DNA from: Burkholderiales bacterium
Lineage (GTDB): Bacteria; Pseudomonadota; Gammaproteobacteria; Burkholderiales; SG8-39
Reading direction: 5' to 3'
DNA length: 13,248 nt
Assembly: GCA_005777205.1 (NCBI GenBank)
Contig: SXNB01000013.1
Coordinates: 1-13,248, forward strand
Under the pieces are notes generated by a model. The model saw only the letters and a program-made list of their open reading frames with translations. It was not told where the DNA came from and ran no database searches. Below are positions 6,886-13,248 of the stretch, piece after piece. A program made the translations under genes and the position numbers. Within the stretch, counting starts at the first letter, position 1. The number at the start of each line of letters is the position of its first letter.

Positions 6886-7878
6886 TTGCTCAAAGTCCTT
6901 CTCTCCGCGTGCCTGCTCGCGTTGCTCGCCGCAGCGGGATACGGCTATTGGTACGCCGCCACGCCCGTCGTGGTCGCCAGGCTTCCGGCATCGTTTGACA
7001 TCCCGCCGGGTGCAGGCTTTCGCGCCGCAACGCAGCGGATCAAGGCCGCCGGGATCGGGGCGGGGCGGATCCAGTTCGAGCTGCTGGCCCGCGCGCTGGG
7101 CCGTGATCCGGATATCAAGGCCGGAAGTTACGAATTGGTATCGGCGCCTACACCTATGGAACTGCTCGACAAGCTGACGCGCGGTGACGTCACGCAGGCG
7201 GAGGTGAAATTTATCGAAGGCTGGAATTTCCGCCAGCTGCGCGCCGCCCTGGCCGCGCATGCCGAAATCCGCCACGACAGCAGGGGCATGTCCGACCCGC
7301 AACTGATGGCGCGCCTCGGGGTGGCGGAATCTCACCCGGAGGGCCTTTTCTTCCCGGATACCTACCTGTTCGCCAAGGGCAGCAGCGACCTGCACATCCT
7401 GCGGCGGGCCTACGACGCGATGCAGCGCCACCTCGCGCTGGAATGGGAGGCACGGGATCCGCGCGTGCCCTACCAGTCGCCCTATGAGGCGCTCATCATG
7501 GCCTCCATCGTAGAGAAGGAAACCGGCCGCGCCGAGGAGCGCGATCGAATTTCCGGCGCGTTGGTGAACCGCCTGCGCATTGGGATGCGCCTGCAGGTGG
7601 ATCCGACAGTGATCTACGGGCTTGGCGAGGCCTTCGACGGCAACCTGAAGAAGATCCACCTGCAGACAGACGGCCCCTACAACAGCTACCTGCGCACCGG
7701 ATTGCCGCCGACGCCGATCGCGGCGACGGGACTGGGCGCGTTGCGGGCCGCGCTTCGCCCGGCGAAGACCGACGCTCTCTACTACGTGGCACGCGGCGAC
7801 GGCACGAGCCAGTTCTCCCGCACGCTGGAGGAGCACAATCGCGCCGTGAGAAAATACCTGTTGCATGGCGGACGCTAG
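6886..7878 (+). CDS. mltG: endolytic murein transglycosylase MltG
   Basis: Cleaves nascent glycan strands at the inner membrane and is thought to set strand length. The 330-residue protein has an N-terminal membrane anchor (about 3-23, VLLSACLLALLAAAGYGYW), then the YceG/LysM-like region. The catalytic ASIVEKETG lies at 206-214, with Glu210 matching the E. coli catalytic Glu. QVDPTVIYGLG (237-247), YNSYLRTGLPPTPIA (265-279) and ALYYVARGDG (297-306) follow in family order. The start is TTG 6886: an in-frame TAG lies at 6877-6879, so there is no ATG or GTG upstream, and this choice leaves the membrane segment intact. The 3' end overlaps tmk by 14 bp. The stop is TAG. Confidence 0.93.
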   Translation: MLKVLLSACLLALLAAAGYGYWYAATPVVVARLPASFDIPPGAGFRAATQRIKAAGIGAGRIQFELLARALGRDPDIKAGSYELVSAPTPMELLDKLTRGDVTQAEVKFIEGWNFRQLRAALAAHAEIRHDSRGMSDPQLMARLGVAESHPEGLFFPDTYLFAKGSSDLHILRRAYDAMQRHLALEWEARDPRVPYQSPYEALIMASIVEKETGRAEERDRISGALVNRLRIGMRLQVDPTVIYGLGEAFDGNLKKIHLQTDGPYNSYLRTGLPPTPIAATGLGALRAALRPAKTDALYYVARGDGTSQFSRTLEEHNRAVRKYLLHGGR

Positions 7879-8488
7879 CGTTACCGGCAGACTCATCACC
7901 CTCGAGGGCATGGACGGCGCGGGTAAATCCACGCACCTGGCCGCAATCGCGGCGACCTTGCGTGCCCGCGGTCACGAAGTGCTGGTGACGCGCGAGCCCG
8001 GTGGCACGCCGCTCGCGGAGAAGCTCCGTGAACTGGTGCTGGCCGAGCCGATGGACGCGATCAGCGAGACCCTGCTGATGTTCGCGGCGCGCGCGGATCA
8101 TGTTGCTCGCGCGATCCGCCCTGCGCTTGCTCGTGGAGTCTGGGTCGTCTGCGATCGGTTTACCGACTCGACGCTCGCCTACCAGGGCGGCGGCAAGGGA
8201 GTGGACGCGGGCCTGCTCCGCGCGCTTGCCGCGCAGGCGCATGCGGGTCTGGCGCCCGACCGGACGCTGCTCTTCGACTGCAGCTACGAGGTCAGCCGCG
8301 CACGACTGAAGGGCGCCGGCCGCGCGCCGGATCGATTCGAGAGCGAATCGCGCGCATTCTTCCAACGTGTGCGTGCCACTTACCAGTCGCTGGCCGCTGC
8401 TGAGCCAGCCAGGATCCGCTTGATCGACGGCGAGCAGCCGCCGGAAAAGGTGCCGCCGCAGGTCGAGGCGGCGCTGGCCAGCCTGTGA
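7865..8488 (+). CDS. tmk: thymidylate kinase
   Basis: Phosphorylates dTMP to dTDP in the cytoplasm. The 207-residue protein shows the P-loop EGMDGAGKST (14-23), the substrate loop TREPGGTP (42-49) and DRFTDSTLAYQGGGKG (97-112). The lid follows at RLKGAGRAPDRFE (147-159). Its length is typical. ATG 7865 lies inside the mltG 3' end (14-bp overlap), and holB follows after 4 bp, so the three genes form one transcription unit. Nothing unusual was seen. Confidence 0.96.
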   Translation: MADASVTGRLITLEGMDGAGKSTHLAAIAATLRARGHEVLVTREPGGTPLAEKLRELVLAEPMDAISETLLMFAARADHVARAIRPALARGVWVVCDRFTDSTLAYQGGGKGVDAGLLRALAAQAHAGLAPDRTLLFDCSYEVSRARLKGAGRAPDRFESESRAFFQRVRATYQSLAAAEPARIRLIDGEQPPEKVPPQVEAALASL

Positions 8489-8492
8489 GCCG

Positions 8493-9482
8493 ATGATCGA
8501 CGAACTCCAGCCCGCCGCCTGGCGGCAGCTTGCCGCGTTGCGCGGCCGGCTGCCGCACGCGTTGCTGATCCATGGCGCGCAGGGCGTGGGCAAGTTGGCG
8601 CTTGCAGAGCGCTTCGCGCAACTGTTGCTGTGCGAGGTCGCAGGGCAGGGGACGGAACCCTGCGCCACCTGCCCCTCCTGCCGCTGGTTCCTCGGCGCTA
8701 ATCATCCCGACGTGCGCTTCATCGAGCCGGAGGCATTCGGGCGCTACGCCGAGCAGGCCGACGAGGATGAGGCCGTACCCGCGAAGGCCGGCAAGCCCAG
8801 CACCGAGATCAAGATCGAGCAAGTTCGCGCGCTTGCAGATTTCGTGAACGTTGGCTCGCACCGCGGCGGGCGCCGGGTCGCGGTTGTGCATCCGGCCGAG
8901 GACATGAACCTGTCTTCTGCCAATGCATTACTAAAGAGCCTCGAGGAACCTCCAGCCGGCGCGTTCTTCCTGCTGGTGTCGCACAGGCCCGCCCGGCTCC
9001 TGCCAACCATCCGCAGTCGCTGCGTCGCCGTCCCGGTACCGCCGCCCGAACCGGGGGTTGCAGCGGCCTGGCTGGCGGCTCAAGGCGTGAAGGAGCCGGC
9101 TCGCTGGCTGGCATTCGCCGGCGGTGCGCCCCGCCGAGCGCTGGAAATCGCCAGCGGCGACAAAGCCGAGGCTATTGCGACCCTGCTGAGGGCCATCGAA
9201 GCCGGGGACCTGGAGGCGGCGTCGGCGGTCCCGGACAGGGAAATGCTCGAATTGCTGGCAGAAGTGCTGCAGAAGCTTTCCCTGGACCAGGCCTTCGGCG
9301 AACTCGCGGGGCGTTCCCGGTTCCTGCCTGAAATTAGGCCCATCGGGGATGCCCAAACCGCACGGTGGCTGGCGTTCGCCCGGGCAATGGGTCAGAACAG
9401 ATTGCTGGCGCGACATCCACTTAATCCCCGACTGTTCGCCTCGGAGATGCTGTCCGGCATTCCGGGAAGGCAGACCAAGTAA
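8493..9482 (+). CDS. holB: DNA polymerase III subunit delta'
   Basis: The clamp-loader stator subunit of the replicative polymerase. The 329-residue AAA+ protein has HALLIHGAQGVGKLALAERFA (22-42), whose P-loop-like GxxGVGK ends in Leu instead of Ser/Thr, as expected for the non-ATPase delta'. It has a zinc module with Cys47, Cys57, Cys60 and Cys63. SSANALLKSLEEPP (141-154) and TIRSRC (172-177) are the expected sensor-1 and arginine-finger blocks. ATG 8493 is four bases after tmk. In betaproteobacteria I recall a PilZ-domain gene and tatD usually following holB; here a secreted ankyrin gene follows after 11 bp instead. Confidence 0.94.
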   Translation: MIDELQPAAWRQLAALRGRLPHALLIHGAQGVGKLALAERFAQLLLCEVAGQGTEPCATCPSCRWFLGANHPDVRFIEPEAFGRYAEQADEDEAVPAKAGKPSTEIKIEQVRALADFVNVGSHRGGRRVAVVHPAEDMNLSSANALLKSLEEPPAGAFFLLVSHRPARLLPTIRSRCVAVPVPPPEPGVAAAWLAAQGVKEPARWLAFAGGAPRRALEIASGDKAEAIATLLRAIEAGDLEAASAVPDREMLELLAEVLQKLSLDQAFGELAGRSRFLPEIRPIGDAQTARWLAFARAMGQNRLLARHPLNPRLFASEMLSGIPGRQTK

Positions 9483-9493
9483 CTAGAATATAC

Positions 9494-10132
9494 ATGAGAA
9501 TATTATTACAATACCTTGTATTTATAGCTTTTACGACAGCCTCATACGGGTCCTTTGGGCAATCCTATGAGGCCTTCCTTCGGGCTGTCGAGAAGGGAGA
9601 CGCCAGGGTGATTTCCGAATTCCTGGGCAAAGGGATTGATCCCAACACTGCTGACAAGGGCGGGCATACGGCGCTCATGATCGCCTCCCGCCTGGGGCAT
9701 GAAAGCCTGGTCGCACTGCTGGTGGACCGCAAGGCCGACCTGATGCGGCTAAGCCCTCAGGGCGACTCTGCGCTCATGATGGCCAGCCTTCAGGGCCATC
9801 TTGGCGTGGCGCGGATACTGGTCGACCGGGGCGCACTCGTGAAGCAGGAGGGTTGGGCGCCCGTCCACTACGCCGCCTTCGAGGGGCGAGAAGTGATGGT
9901 TCGGTACCTGCTCGACAAGGGGGCCGACAAGAACGCCCTTGCACCCAATGGGTATACGGCCCTGATGCTGGCGACACGCAACGGGCACGCGGGTGCCGCA
10001 CGCGTTCTTTTGCAGGACGACGCGGACTTCAGAGTCGCTTCATCCGACGGCGCGACCGCGCTCCGGATCGCTCAGGTGCGTAATGACAAGGTACTGTTGG
10101 AACTGCTGCAGCGTGCGGGAGCGGTGGACTAG
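9494..10132 (+). CDS. secreted ankyrin-repeat protein
   Basis: A 212-residue protein with an N-terminal signal peptide (hydrophobic ILLQYLVFIAFTTASYG, residues 3-19, cleavage likely near 19-23). Four or five ankyrin repeats follow, at about 24-55, 57-88, 90-120, 122-151 and 154-186, with a capping helix to 212. The recurring G-x-TALM-x-A-x-x-x-GH core is clear at 57-69, 90-102 and 153-165. It should act in the periplasm as a protein-binding scaffold; its partner is unknown. It is AT-rich at the 5' end: the first dozen codons use AGA, ATA, TTA and GTA, unlike the rest. There is no good Shine-Dalgarno. It starts 11 bp after holB, and the stop is TAG. Confidence 0.9.
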   Translation: MRILLQYLVFIAFTTASYGSFGQSYEAFLRAVEKGDARVISEFLGKGIDPNTADKGGHTALMIASRLGHESLVALLVDRKADLMRLSPQGDSALMMASLQGHLGVARILVDRGALVKQEGWAPVHYAAFEGREVMVRYLLDKGADKNALAPNGYTALMLATRNGHAGAARVLLQDDADFRVASSDGATALRIAQVRNDKVLLELLQRAGAVD

Positions 10133-10204
10133 TTGGAAGAATGTTAGCTAAATCAGTACAGTTCTTAATTTGACATAATACTGATTGTAGACTTATTTAA
10201 TACC
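10133..10204. terminator. AT-rich convergent spacer with an 8-bp inverted repeat
   Basis: This 72-bp spacer separates the 3' ends of the ankyrin and DUF1178 genes and is much richer in A+T than either. AATCAGTA (10151-10158) and TACTGATT (10179-10186) are perfect inverted copies with a 20-nt loop. T-rich sequence lies on both sides, so it could serve as a weak two-way terminator. The long loop makes this uncertain. Confidence 0.3.
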
Positions 10205-10648
10205 TCAATTCAACTGCCGCCGCGGCGGCACCGGGATCCTCGCCACCGGAACTCCCTCGTCCACCAGGGCATCGTGCTCCTCCTCCGAAGCCTGGCCCCG
10301 GATCGCCCGCGCAGGCGCCTGCTCGTAGAAGATTTTCCGAGCTTCTTCCGGAAACGCCTTTCCGACGTCCTCGGACCTGGTGAAGATCTCGTCCAGCATC
10401 CTCGAGTAAAGTATTTGGGCGATGGCAAAGGGATCCTTGCCTTCCATCTCAGGGGTCTTCGCCTGCGGCGACGGCGCCGCGGCACCCACATTGATCCGGG
10501 GCGCGGAAAGCACGCGCTCGATGGCGCCGTTGCCGCAATTCGGGCAACTGAGCAGGCCGCGCTTCTTCTGCGAGGCGAATTCCCTGGCAGAGCCGAACCA
10601 ACCCTCGAAGCGGTGGCCGCCCGGGCATTGCAAGTCAAAGACAATCAT
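10205..10648 (-). CDS. DUF1178 family zinc-ribbon-like protein
   Basis: A 147-residue protein beginning MIVFDLQC with a likely zinc site made of Cys8, His12 and the CPNC pair (Cys35, Cys38). The N terminus (FDLQCPGGHRFEGWF...) resembles the small regulatory zinc ribbons of FmdB type. The middle (about 55-75) is Pro/Ala/Lys-rich and probably flexible. The C-terminal part (72-147) is helical and acidic, with EEARKIFYEQAPARAIRGQAS and the closing GVPVARIPVPPRRQLN, which are typical of DUF1178. Its function is unknown. It stands alone on the minus strand, divergent from the NicX-like operon across 119 bp. No unusual features. Confidence 0.88.
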   Translation of the reverse strand: MIVFDLQCPGGHRFEGWFGSAREFASQKKRGLLSCPNCGNGAIERVLSAPRINVGAAAPSPQAKTPEMEGKDPFAIAQILYSRMLDEIFTRSEDVGKAFPEEARKIFYEQAPARAIRGQASEEEHDALVDEGVPVARIPVPPRRQLN

Positions 10649-10767
10649 GGTCCACCGAGTCTAGCGCAGCTAAGGTCCGATTTTCGCCCAGTGCGCAGTT
10701 TGTGCTTTCATTGGCCTGTGCACGCACTGCAAGACTAATAGATCAGCCCCGGGCCAGGAGCAAGCAC
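10649..10767. promoter_or_regulatory. control region of the NicX-like operon
   Basis: 119 bp between divergent genes. It holds a perfect 7-bp inverted repeat, CAGTGCG (10689-10695) and CGCACTG (10723-10729), with 27 bp between the arms. A TGTGC direct repeat (10701-10705 and 10717-10721) lies within it. The repeats could be an operator for a pathway regulator, but no regulator gene is in the window. The Shine-Dalgarno AGGAG (10756-10760) sits 7 nt before ATG 10768 and fixes that start. I could not pick a convincing -35/-10 pair. Confidence 0.4.
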
Positions 10768-11814
10768 ATGTTTGCCGACCGCATCGAAGCTAAATGGATC
10801 GACCTGTTCGCCGAGGTCTTCGCGCTCTGCAAGATCGGGCCCGGCGATGCCTGCGCAATCCTCTCCGAGACCCAGTCGCGTGCCCTAAACGTGCAACTCG
10901 CCGAACTGGCGCTAGCCCGCCTGGGCGCGAAGGCGTTCCATGTCGTGGTGCCGACGCCGCGCCAGACCGCGCCGGTGGCGATCCGCTCCACCGGCGCCTC
11001 CGTCGTCCTGAAGGACATGGACGCCGCGGTGGCGGCCCTCGCCGCCAGCCGCTTCATCGCCGATTGCACGCTGGAAGGCCTGATGCATGCCGCAGAGCTG
11101 CCGCAGGTGCTCAAGGGCGGCGCCCGGGTGCTGTACATCTCAAACGAGCATCCCGAGGCGCTCGAACGCCTCGCCCCTTCCCCAGAGGACGAACGAAGGG
11201 TGCGCGCAGGCATGAGAATGCTGCGCGATGCCCGAACCATGACGGTCACCTCCCCTGCCGGAACCGACCTCAGGATCAAGGTAGAAGGCGCGCGGGTCGG
11301 AGGCGTCTGGGGCTACACCGACAAACCCGGCACCCTTTCCCACTGGCCTGGTGGACTGTGCCTGTGCTTCCCGAAAGCAGGCAGCGTGGAGGGCTCCCTG
11401 GTGCTCGCCCCCGGGGACATGAATCTCACCTTCAAGCGCCACTTGGAATCCACGGTCCGCCTGACGATAGCCAACGACTACGTCGCCCGCGTCGAGGGCG
11501 ATTCCCTGGATGCGGCGCTGATGCGCGACTACTTTGCCGCCTGGGGCGATCGCGAGGCCTACGCGGTGTCCCATGTCGGCTGGGGCATGAATCCGCGAGC
11601 GCGCTGGGATGCGCTCGCCCTGTATGACAAGCGAGACGTCAATGGAACCGAGCAGCGCACCTTCGCCGGAAATTTCCTCTATTCAACCGGCGCCAACGAA
11701 GTGGCTGGCCGCCATACGCTGGGCCATTTCGACCTGCCCCTGCGTCACTGCACGGTGGCGCTGGACGGCAAGGCGATCGTCGAAGGCGGCAAGCTCGCCG
11801 GGGTGCTGGCATGA
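10768..11814 (+). CDS. NicX-like 2,5-dihydroxypyridine 5,6-dioxygenase family protein (M29 fold)
   Basis: 348 residues, close to NicX of Pseudomonas putida (about 350) and shorter than true M29 aminopeptidases (about 400). NicX opens the pyridine ring of 2,5-dihydroxypyridine using mononuclear iron held, as I recall, by two His and one Asp near residues 265, 318 and 320. Here His269 (SHVGWGMNP), His320 and Asp322 (GHFDLPLRHC) fall in equivalent places. Other landmarks are LTFKRH (220-225) and the Gly-rich end GKLAGVLA. The start is ATG 10768 with AGGAG 7 nt upstream; an in-frame alternative at 10702 lacks this. It overlaps the next gene by ATGA at 11811-11814. Substrate is inferred: many relatives are annotated only as leucyl aminopeptidase, and the remaining nicotinate genes are not visible. 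Confidence 0.72.
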   Translation: MFADRIEAKWIDLFAEVFALCKIGPGDACAILSETQSRALNVQLAELALARLGAKAFHVVVPTPRQTAPVAIRSTGASVVLKDMDAAVAALAASRFIADCTLEGLMHAAELPQVLKGGARVLYISNEHPEALERLAPSPEDERRVRAGMRMLRDARTMTVTSPAGTDLRIKVEGARVGGVWGYTDKPGTLSHWPGGLCLCFPKAGSVEGSLVLAPGDMNLTFKRHLESTVRLTIANDYVARVEGDSLDAALMRDYFAAWGDREAYAVSHVGWGMNPRARWDALALYDKRDVNGTEQRTFAGNFLYSTGANEVAGRHTLGHFDLPLRHCTVALDGKAIVEGGKLAGVLA

Positions 11815-12566
11815 CGATGACTCGAAGCCCTCTCCTCTTCCTGCACGGCGTCGGCGGCGGGCACCACGCATGGGAGCGCCAGCTGCCGTATTTCGCCGGG
11901 CTAGGCTATCCCTCGCACGCCTGGGACCAGCCGGGGTACGGCGAGAGCCCGCTGGTGGAACCCTATGATCTCGGCCAGGTGAGCGCCGCGCTCAAGTGCC
12001 TGGTCGACGCACTCGGCGGCGAGCCCGTGGTGCTGGTTGGGCACAGCATGGGCGGACTGGTCGCGCAGGAGGTCTACGTGCGCCATCCGGAAATCGTCAA
12101 GGCGCTGGTGTTGACCTTCACCAGCCCAGCCTTTGCCGGCGGCGATAGCGAGTTCACGAAGCAATTCATCGCCGCCCGCATCGATCCGCTGGACCAGGGG
12201 CAGCGCATGCTGGACATCGCGCGCCGCCTGATGCCCACCATGAAGGGCTCGGTATCCGATCCGGACGGCCTCGCACTCGCCGAGAAGATCATGTCGGGCG
12301 TTCGGCCGGAAACGTACCGCAAGGCCGTGCGGTTGCTGACGACATTCGACCGCCGCAAGGAACTGGGCGCTATCAGGGTTCCCGCGCTCCTCGTCGCCGG
12401 CAGCGACGATCTCACCGCGCCACCGAAGGTAATGGAGAAGATGGCGCAAAAGATTCCCGGTGCCGAATACGTCATGCTGGAAGGCTGCGGCCACCTCGGC
12501 CCAATGGACCAGCCTGATGCCTTCAACGTCGCCCTCCTTGACTTTCTGAGCCGTCACCATCTATGA
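11811..12566 (+). CDS. alpha/beta hydrolase
   Basis: A 251-residue alpha/beta hydrolase with the oxyanion-hole motif FLHGVGGG (10-17) and the nucleophile elbow GHSMGG (77-82, Ser79). The acid is Asp199 or Asp200 in GSDDLTAP, and His228 lies in GCGHLGPMDQP. All triad positions are intact, and there is no signal peptide, so it is probably cytoplasmic. It is coupled on both sides by four-base ATGA overlaps (11811-11814 and 12563-12566). In nicotinate degradation the enzyme after NicX is the alpha/beta hydrolase NicD (N-formylmaleamate deformylase), so a deformylase or ring-fission-product hydrolase role is a fair inference. The acid sits at the ordinary place after strand 7, and the sequence alone does not fix the substrate. 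Confidence 0.85.
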   Translation: MTMTRSPLLFLHGVGGGHHAWERQLPYFAGLGYPSHAWDQPGYGESPLVEPYDLGQVSAALKCLVDALGGEPVVLVGHSMGGLVAQEVYVRHPEIVKALVLTFTSPAFAGGDSEFTKQFIAARIDPLDQGQRMLDIARRLMPTMKGSVSDPDGLALAEKIMSGVRPETYRKAVRLLTTFDRRKELGAIRVPALLVAGSDDLTAPPKVMEKMAQKIPGAEYVMLEGCGHLGPMDQPDAFNVALLDFLSRHHL

Positions 12567-13248
12567 CCGATCCCCGTTATGCCGTTGCAGGATCCAGCCA
12601 ATCGCAGACGCCGAAGCAACGCGAACTGATCGCGCTGGCCGAGTCGCTTGGCCCATCCTTTGCCGCTCGCGCCGCTCGTTATGACAGCGAAGCCAGCTTC
12701 CCCTTCGAGAACTACGCTGATCTCAAGAGCGCCGGCCTGCTGGGACTGTGCGTGCCCCAGGCCTACGGCGGGCACGGTGCGGATTTCAGGACCTACGCCT
12801 TGGTGTCGGCCACGCTGGGCAAGTACTGCGGCGCCACTGCGCTCACGCTCAACATGCACATGTGCTCCACGCTCTGGCCGGGGCTGCTGGCGGATGACCT
12901 CGACATGACGCCCGCGGAGCGGGTGCAGCACGAGAAGTACCGGGCGATCCATTTCGACCGGGTCGTGCAAGACGGCGCCATCTACGCGCAACCGTTCTCC
13001 GAGGGCAGTGCCGCGGCGGCCGGCAAGGCGCCCTTCGGAACCACCGCAGCCAAAGTTGAAGGCGGCTGGCTGGTCAACGGGCGAAAGATCTTCGCCTCGC
13101 TCTCGGGGGCGGCCGACTAGTACGGCGTGCTCTGCACCGAGGACAAGCCCGATCGCTCGATGCGGGACACGCTCTACCTCGCGGTGCCTGGCAAGGCGCC
13201 CGGCCTCGCCGTGACCGGGGACTGGGATCCTCTGGGCATGCGCGGCAC
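12563..13248 (+). pseudogene. acyl-CoA-dehydrogenase-fold flavoprotein, partial, with in-frame TAG
   Basis: ATG 12563 overlaps the hydrolase stop (ATGA). The first 185 codons match the N-terminal and middle domains of the ACAD superfamily: FPFENYADLKSAGLLGLCVP (46-65), YGGHGAD (68-74), a flavin-contact stretch YAQPFSEGS (141-149), and GGWLVNGRKIFASLSGAAD (167-185). TAG at 13118-13120 then closes the frame. The same frame resumes at once with YGVLCTED... and continues as good ACAD sequence (PGLAVTGDWDPLGMRG) to the window edge, 42 more codons. The family normally has an aromatic residue here (ADYY), so one base change from TAC or TAT explains it. It is either a nonsense mutation or a sequence error. 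ACAD-fold proteins include dehydrogenases and flavin monooxygenases (DszC type); the end needed to tell them apart is missing. Confidence 0.8.

Noticed and set aside
6673..8668. Long minus-strand open frames opposite ygfZ/mltG/tmk/holB
   Set aside because: They are antisense to genes with clear catalytic motifs, are Arg- and Ala-rich, and have no start context.
10170..10199. Plus-strand promoter with perfect TTGACA
   Set aside because: TTGACA at 10170-10175 is perfect, but the best -10 at 17-18 bp (TATTTA) is poor, and it would point into the 3' end of the convergent DUF1178 gene. In an AT-rich spacer this is probably chance.

Overview
This is high-GC bacterial chromosome with dense, mostly overlapping housekeeping genes. 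It most likely comes from a betaproteobacterium (Burkholderiales, Rhodocyclales or Nitrosomonadales type). The evidence is the divergent ygfZ / mltG-tmk-holB arrangement, a DUF4936 protein between ygfZ and an NRDE/TANGO2 protein, a DUF1178 zinc-ribbon protein, and a NicX-like M29-fold protein followed by an alpha/beta hydrolase and an acyl-CoA-dehydrogenase-fold protein. The lineage is inferred from gene content recalled from memory, not from a database search.

Layout. 1-95: possible tail of an upstream gene, followed by a 20-bp near-palindrome. 153-1027 (+): tadA, coupled by an ATGA overlap to a leaderless-secretion (no signal peptide) YkuD L,D-transpeptidase. 1028-1690: a stretch with lower GC and no intact gene. 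It holds an AT-rich hairpin and a decayed or amber-interrupted small ORF. 1687-4617 (-): a fused class II aldolase/short-chain dehydrogenase directly abutting mtnA, which looks like a sulfur-salvage (5-methylthioadenosine or 5-deoxyadenosine) module. 4642-5082 (+): GNAT acyltransferase, divergent from the aldolase across only 24 bp. 5066-6857 (-): ygfZ, DUF4936 and NRDE genes, all overlapping. 6886-9482 (+): mltG-tmk-holB. 9494-10132 (+): secreted ankyrin-repeat protein with AT-rich margins. 10205-10648 (-): DUF1178. 10768-end (+): a three-gene, ATGA-coupled catabolic operon (NicX-like dioxygenase, alpha/beta hydrolase, ACAD-fold flavoprotein). The last gene carries an in-frame TAG and runs off the window.

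How the genes work together. tadA acts in tRNA decoding, the L,D-transpeptidase and mltG in peptidoglycan, tmk and holB in DNA synthesis, and ygfZ in Fe-S repair. mtnA plus the aldolase/SDR fusion can be read as an isomerase-aldolase-oxidoreductase series that returns DHAP from methylthioribose-1-phosphate or 5-deoxyribose-1-phosphate. The last operon is the best candidate for a little-described function: its first protein keeps the His/His-x-Asp iron ligands expected of 2,5-dihydroxypyridine dioxygenase, yet no other nicotinate genes are in view. I saw no CRISPR array, tRNA, rRNA, phage module or intact insertion sequence.
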